NCBI GenBank assembly: GCA_018399855.1 | Contig: JAGYNX010000062.1 | Span: forward strand, 1 to 9,172 | DNA: 9,172 nucleotides | Origin: Spirochaetota bacterium | Lineage (GTDB): Bacteria; Spirochaetota; UBA4802; UB4802 | Reading direction: 5' to 3' | The notes under the pieces: generated by a model | Seen by the model: the letters and a program-made list of their open reading frames with translations, nothing else | Databases searched by the model: none | Told to the model about the DNA's origin: nothing | Position numbers and translations under genes: made by a program | In this document: positions 6,342-9,172 of the stretch, piece after piece | How positions within the stretch are numbered: position 1 is the first letter of the stretch | How the letters are laid out: every line of letters starts with the position of its first letter

Positions 6342-8564
6342 TTATATTCGCTCCAGCGGAGTATGTTTTTCCAGAAATGATTTGCTGCCCCCGCTTGAGA
6401 AACGTATTGTCAGCTTTACATTGTCACCTTTCCCCTGGATTTCCACAATCTTCCCCGTACCATAACGCGGATGCATAATTCTCTGGTTTACACTGTATTG
6501 TGAATCTGAAACCGCCGGCTTTAGGGAAGGGGCGTGTTCACGGGTTGCGCTTTTATCGTGGCTGCTGCTTCTGCCCCACGTGGGAGCCGCATTGTATGAT
6601 ATACTATTCTCCTGGGGACCGTGGGTGGTTGTTTTCAACAGTTCAGGGGGTATTTCATTCAGGAAACATGAGGGCAACTTATCTTGAGTATTTCCGTATA
6701 CCCTGCGCTGATGGGCATTGGTGAGGTATACCCGGTCTTGTGCCCTCGTGATGCCAACATAACACAGGCGGCGTTCTTCCTCTATACCTTCTTCGCTGTC
6801 ACTGCTGTTCACGTGAGGGAAGAGGCCTTCTTCAAGACCGGTAAGAAATACAACCGGGAATTCAAGTCCCTTGGCGTTATGAACGGTCATAAGAGTGACC
6901 GTTTCCAGGGGAAGATCTTCCGGCTCGGGTTGTTCAGTGGTTGTCAGCAATGAAATTTCCTGGATAAACTGGTCAACCGTGGCATCCGGATTAAACTCCT
7001 GGTATTCAAAAATACTGTTAATGAATTCGTCCAGGTTTTCAAGTCGTGACCTGCTTTCAAGAGAGTTATCATTTTTTAAAGACGCGGTATACCCGGAGAG
7101 TTCGATGACCTCCTGGACAAATTCGGCCAATTTCATGTCGGTGGGTACCCGGGGGGCCATTTCCATTGACCTGGTGATGATGTCGGCAAAAGTGCGTATA
7201 CCCGCTGAGGTTTTCTTGTTTCCCTGCTGCCCGCGGCGTATTATTCCCCACTCTGATGTCTGTTCCTGGTAGGCCTGGTCCTTTATTTTCTCTACGGTTA
7301 CCGCACCGATTCCCCTTGCGGGTGTATTGATGATCCTTGACAGTGAAATGGTATCTGACGGGTTGGTGATAAATCGCAGGTATGCCAGAATGTCCCTGAT
7401 CTCTTTCCTGTCGTAAAACCGGAGACCGCCGACCACCCTGTAGGGTATATTTTCCCTGCGAAGATGTTCCTCAAAAATACGTGACTGGGCGTTTGTACGA
7501 TAGAAGATGGCAAAATCGTCGTTTTTCAGTGCCTCCCGATGTTTCAGCGATATAAGGGTGTTCACCACGTACTCGGCCTCACCGTACTCGTTGTTGGCCT
7601 GGCACCATACTGCCGGTTCGCCCTCACCTCGAAAGGCGTTGAGCATCTTCTCCTTGCGAAACTTGTTCATCTGTATGATAGAAGAGGCAACCGCCAGTAT
7701 TTGAATTGTTGAGCGGTAATTGTCCCCAAGTGTGATTACCCGGGCATCGCTGTAGTCTTTTTCAAAATTGAGAATATTGCGGACATCGGCACCGCGCCAG
7801 GAATAGATGGATTGATCGTCGTCACCCACCACGCACAGGTTGCGACTGGCCGAGGCGAGGTATTTGCAGATGAGATACTGTGAATAATTTGTATCCTGGT
7901 ACTCATCGATCATGAAATACCGCCACTTCTTTTGCAGCGCCGCCAGTGTTTCAGGGCTTTTTCTCAGCAGCTCAACGGTTTTGATGAGAAGATCGTTGAA
8001 ATCAAGGGCGTTTGATGCGGTAAGCCGCAACTGGTACTGCTCGTATATATCGGAAAGGCTGAATGAATAGTAGTCGGGAAGCAGGGAGTTGACATCTCCC
8101 CCCTCCAGTATCTCTGCCCTGTCCTTTACCTCGGAAATCTTTGACGCGATCATGGCCGGGCGTATTTTCTTGGGATCAAGGTTCTTCTCTATGAGAATAT
8201 CTTTGATCAGCATTTCCTGGTCACGCTGATCGTATATGGTAAAGCCGGATGGCACCCCGATGATGTTTCCATATCTTCGGAGAATGTATACCGATGCCGA
8301 ATGGAAGGTTTTCATAAACACCTGTTCTCCGAGTGGACCAATCAGGTCGATTATCCTGCTGCGCATTTCACCCGCGGCCTTGTTGGTAAATGTAACAGCC
8401 ATTATGGCAAATGGAGGAACACCTTTTTCCCGGATAAGATATGCTATTCGATGGGTAATTACCCTTGTTTTGCCTGAACCTGCACCCGCCAGGATCAGCA
8501 GGGGGCCATCTGTGGCAAGAACTGCTTTTGACTGATTTTCGTTTAAGTTTTCAAGTATATTCAT
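6342..8564 (-). CDS. pcrA: UvrD/PcrA superfamily 1 DNA helicase
   Basis: A 740-residue 3'-5' DNA helicase of the UvrD/PcrA family, acting in excision repair, removal of recombinase filaments and clearing of stalled replication or transcription. All helicase motifs are present: Walker A AGAGSGKT (26-33), DEYQD at 220-224 (motif II), VVGDDDQSIYSWRGAD (motif III), LGDNYRST (IV), TVHNAKGLEFPVVFLTGLEEG (V) and LCYVGITRAQ (VI). The last 50 residues, starting VNQRIMHPRYGTGKIVEI, form the small tudor-like domain that in PcrA/UvrD contacts RNA polymerase, after a low-complexity linker. Length is normal. The ATG at 8564 has only a weak AGG-rich ribosome binding site, but the N terminus (MNILENLNENQSKAVL) fits the family exactly. 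It is divergent from the superoxide reductase gene and probably cotranscribed with the STAS gene downstream. I found no convincing promoter for it in the divergent region. Confidence 0.96.
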   Translation of the reverse strand: MNILENLNENQSKAVLATDGPLLILAGAGSGKTRVITHRIAYLIREKGVPPFAIMAVTFTNKAAGEMRSRIIDLIGPLGEQVFMKTFHSASVYILRRYGNIIGVPSGFTIYDQRDQEMLIKDILIEKNLDPKKIRPAMIASKISEVKDRAEILEGGDVNSLLPDYYSFSLSDIYEQYQLRLTASNALDFNDLLIKTVELLRKSPETLAALQKKWRYFMIDEYQDTNYSQYLICKYLASASRNLCVVGDDDQSIYSWRGADVRNILNFEKDYSDARVITLGDNYRSTIQILAVASSIIQMNKFRKEKMLNAFRGEGEPAVWCQANNEYGEAEYVVNTLISLKHREALKNDDFAIFYRTNAQSRIFEEHLRRENIPYRVVGGLRFYDRKEIRDILAYLRFITNPSDTISLSRIINTPARGIGAVTVEKIKDQAYQEQTSEWGIIRRGQQGNKKTSAGIRTFADIITRSMEMAPRVPTDMKLAEFVQEVIELSGYTASLKNDNSLESRSRLENLDEFINSIFEYQEFNPDATVDQFIQEISLLTTTEQPEPEDLPLETVTLMTVHNAKGLEFPVVFLTGLEEGLFPHVNSSDSEEGIEEERRLCYVGITRAQDRVYLTNAHQRRVYGNTQDKLPSCFLNEIPPELLKTTTHGPQENSISYNAAPTWGRSSSHDKSATREHAPSLKPAVSDSQYSVNQRIMHPRYGTGKIVEIQGKGDNVKLTIRFSSGGSKSFLEKHTPLERI

Positions 8565-8652
8565 TAACCTGCCTGCTTGTATAGATTATGGGAATATGAA
8601 CTATTCGAATTGTACCGTATTTTATCAAGAAGATTTTTTTCAGGACAGGTAC

Positions 8653-8682
8653 TTGCACGCTGTAACACCCATGACATATAAT
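8653..8682 (+). promoter_or_regulatory. Strong sigma70-type promoter of the superoxide reductase gene
   Basis: TTGCAC (8653-8658) and a perfect TATAAT (8677-8682) are separated by 18 bp. Transcription should begin near 8689, leaving a leader of about 66 nt before the ATG at 8755. I see no clear PerR- or Fur-type operator over it. Confidence 0.72.
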
Positions 8683-8754
8683 AGTGAATACATAGATAAG
8701 CAGGATTGGTCAAGTATGAACTGATCGTATCTAAATATATCTGGAGGTAGTACA

Positions 8755-9147
8755 ATGAAGGAATTTAAAGACCTGTTACAGTCTGCCGACTGGAAATCTG
8801 AGAAACATGTGCCGGTTATCGATGTTGCTGCGCCTTTCAAGGAGGGTGAATTTGGAAAGGTAACAGTAAGCGTGGGCAAGGAGATTGCCCATCCCAATAC
8901 CACTGCCCATCACATCGCGTGGATAGAGGTATACTTTCAGGCTGATGGGGACAAATTCCCATACCAGGTTGGAAGAGCGGATTTTCCCGCCCATGGCGCG
9001 TCAACCGATGGTCCCGACAGCAGCGGTATCTATACCCATCCGGAAATAACCTGCGCCTTTAAAACAGATAAATCAGGGACGGTGCTGGCAAAATCCTACT
9101 GCAACATCCACGGGCTCTGGGTGAATTCACTGCAGATTAAATTCTAA
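8755..9147 (+). CDS. sor: Superoxide reductase, class II (neelaredoxin type)
   Basis: A 130-residue non-haem iron enzyme that reduces superoxide to hydrogen peroxide in the cytoplasm, using electrons usually from rubredoxin. All expected active-site residues are visible: E16, K17 and H18 in EKHVPVI; H46 and H52 (or H53) in KEIAHPNTTAHH; and C116 and H119 in SYCNIHGLW. Spacing matches the E-K-H, H, H, C-x2-H pattern of Pyrococcus superoxide reductase, giving the Fe(His)4Cys centre. There is no N-terminal Fe(Cys)4 desulforedoxin domain, so it is the one-iron type and not a desulfoferrodoxin. GGAGG at 8743-8747, 7 bases before the ATG, and a near-consensus promoter imply high expression. Neither rubredoxin nor rubrerythrin is adjacent within the window, and no terminator is seen in the 25 bp after the stop. 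Confidence 0.95.
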   Translation: MKEFKDLLQSADWKSEKHVPVIDVAAPFKEGEFGKVTVSVGKEIAHPNTTAHHIAWIEVYFQADGDKFPYQVGRADFPAHGASTDGPDSSGIYTHPEITCAFKTDKSGTVLAKSYCNIHGLWVNSLQIKF

Positions 9148-9172
9148 TACTGCAAACTATTCTGTTTCCTTT

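Noticed and set aside
8650..8657. TACTTGCA at the superoxide reductase promoter, identical to part of one arm of the marR palindrome
   Set aside because: The second half of the palindrome is missing, the same 8-mer also occurs at 37-44 inside the helicase gene, and an 8-base match is not rare enough in 9 kb to claim a shared operator.
8565..8754. Promoter for pcrA in the divergent region, such as TTGACC or TTGATA on the minus strand
   Set aside because: Neither -35-like box has a better than weak -10 partner at 16-18 bp, so no site could be supported.

Overview
The window reads as a stretch of chromosome from an anaerobic bacterium. Two redox proteins point that way: a tungsten/molybdenum-pterin aldehyde:ferredoxin oxidoreductase (AOR) family enzyme, and a superoxide reductase of the type many anaerobes use in place of superoxide dismutase. 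Base composition is mid-range and frequent ATA and AGG codons are used throughout, so no block looks recently imported. A spirochaete or deltaproteobacterial-type sediment anaerobe is a reasonable guess, but nothing in the sequence fixes the phylum. I see no rRNA, tRNA, insertion sequence, CRISPR array or phage gene.

Layout. Positions 6-1964 (+) encode a DinG/XPD-like iron-sulfur DNA helicase. After a 90-bp gap containing a perfect 23-bp palindrome comes a tight four-gene unit on the + strand: a MarR-family regulator (2055-2489), a GTG-started short-chain dehydrogenase (2515-3330), a membrane-anchored protein with a GxWxG motif (3327-3974, overlapping the previous gene by 4 bp) and the AOR-family enzyme (3989-5899). 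Facing it, with only 9 bp between the stop codons, is a minus-strand pair: the UvrD/PcrA helicase (8564-6342) followed by a small STAS-domain protein (6280-5909). A 190-bp divergent intergenic region separates pcrA from a + strand superoxide reductase (8755-9147), which has a near-consensus promoter and a strong Shine-Dalgarno sequence.

How the genes may work together. The MarR-to-AOR block has the spacing of a single operon, and the palindrome at its head is a strong candidate operator for the MarR protein. By family, an NAD-type dehydrogenase could interconvert an alcohol and an aldehyde, and the AOR could interconvert the aldehyde and its acid using ferredoxin. A small membrane-anchored protein lies between them, and the AOR itself has an unusual hydrophobic insertion near its C terminus. 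This suggests a substrate-inducible, possibly membrane-proximal alcohol/aldehyde module, which is the most interesting thing in the window. The substrate cannot be read from sequence. The helicases, the STAS protein and the superoxide reductase look like ordinary housekeeping and stress genes.
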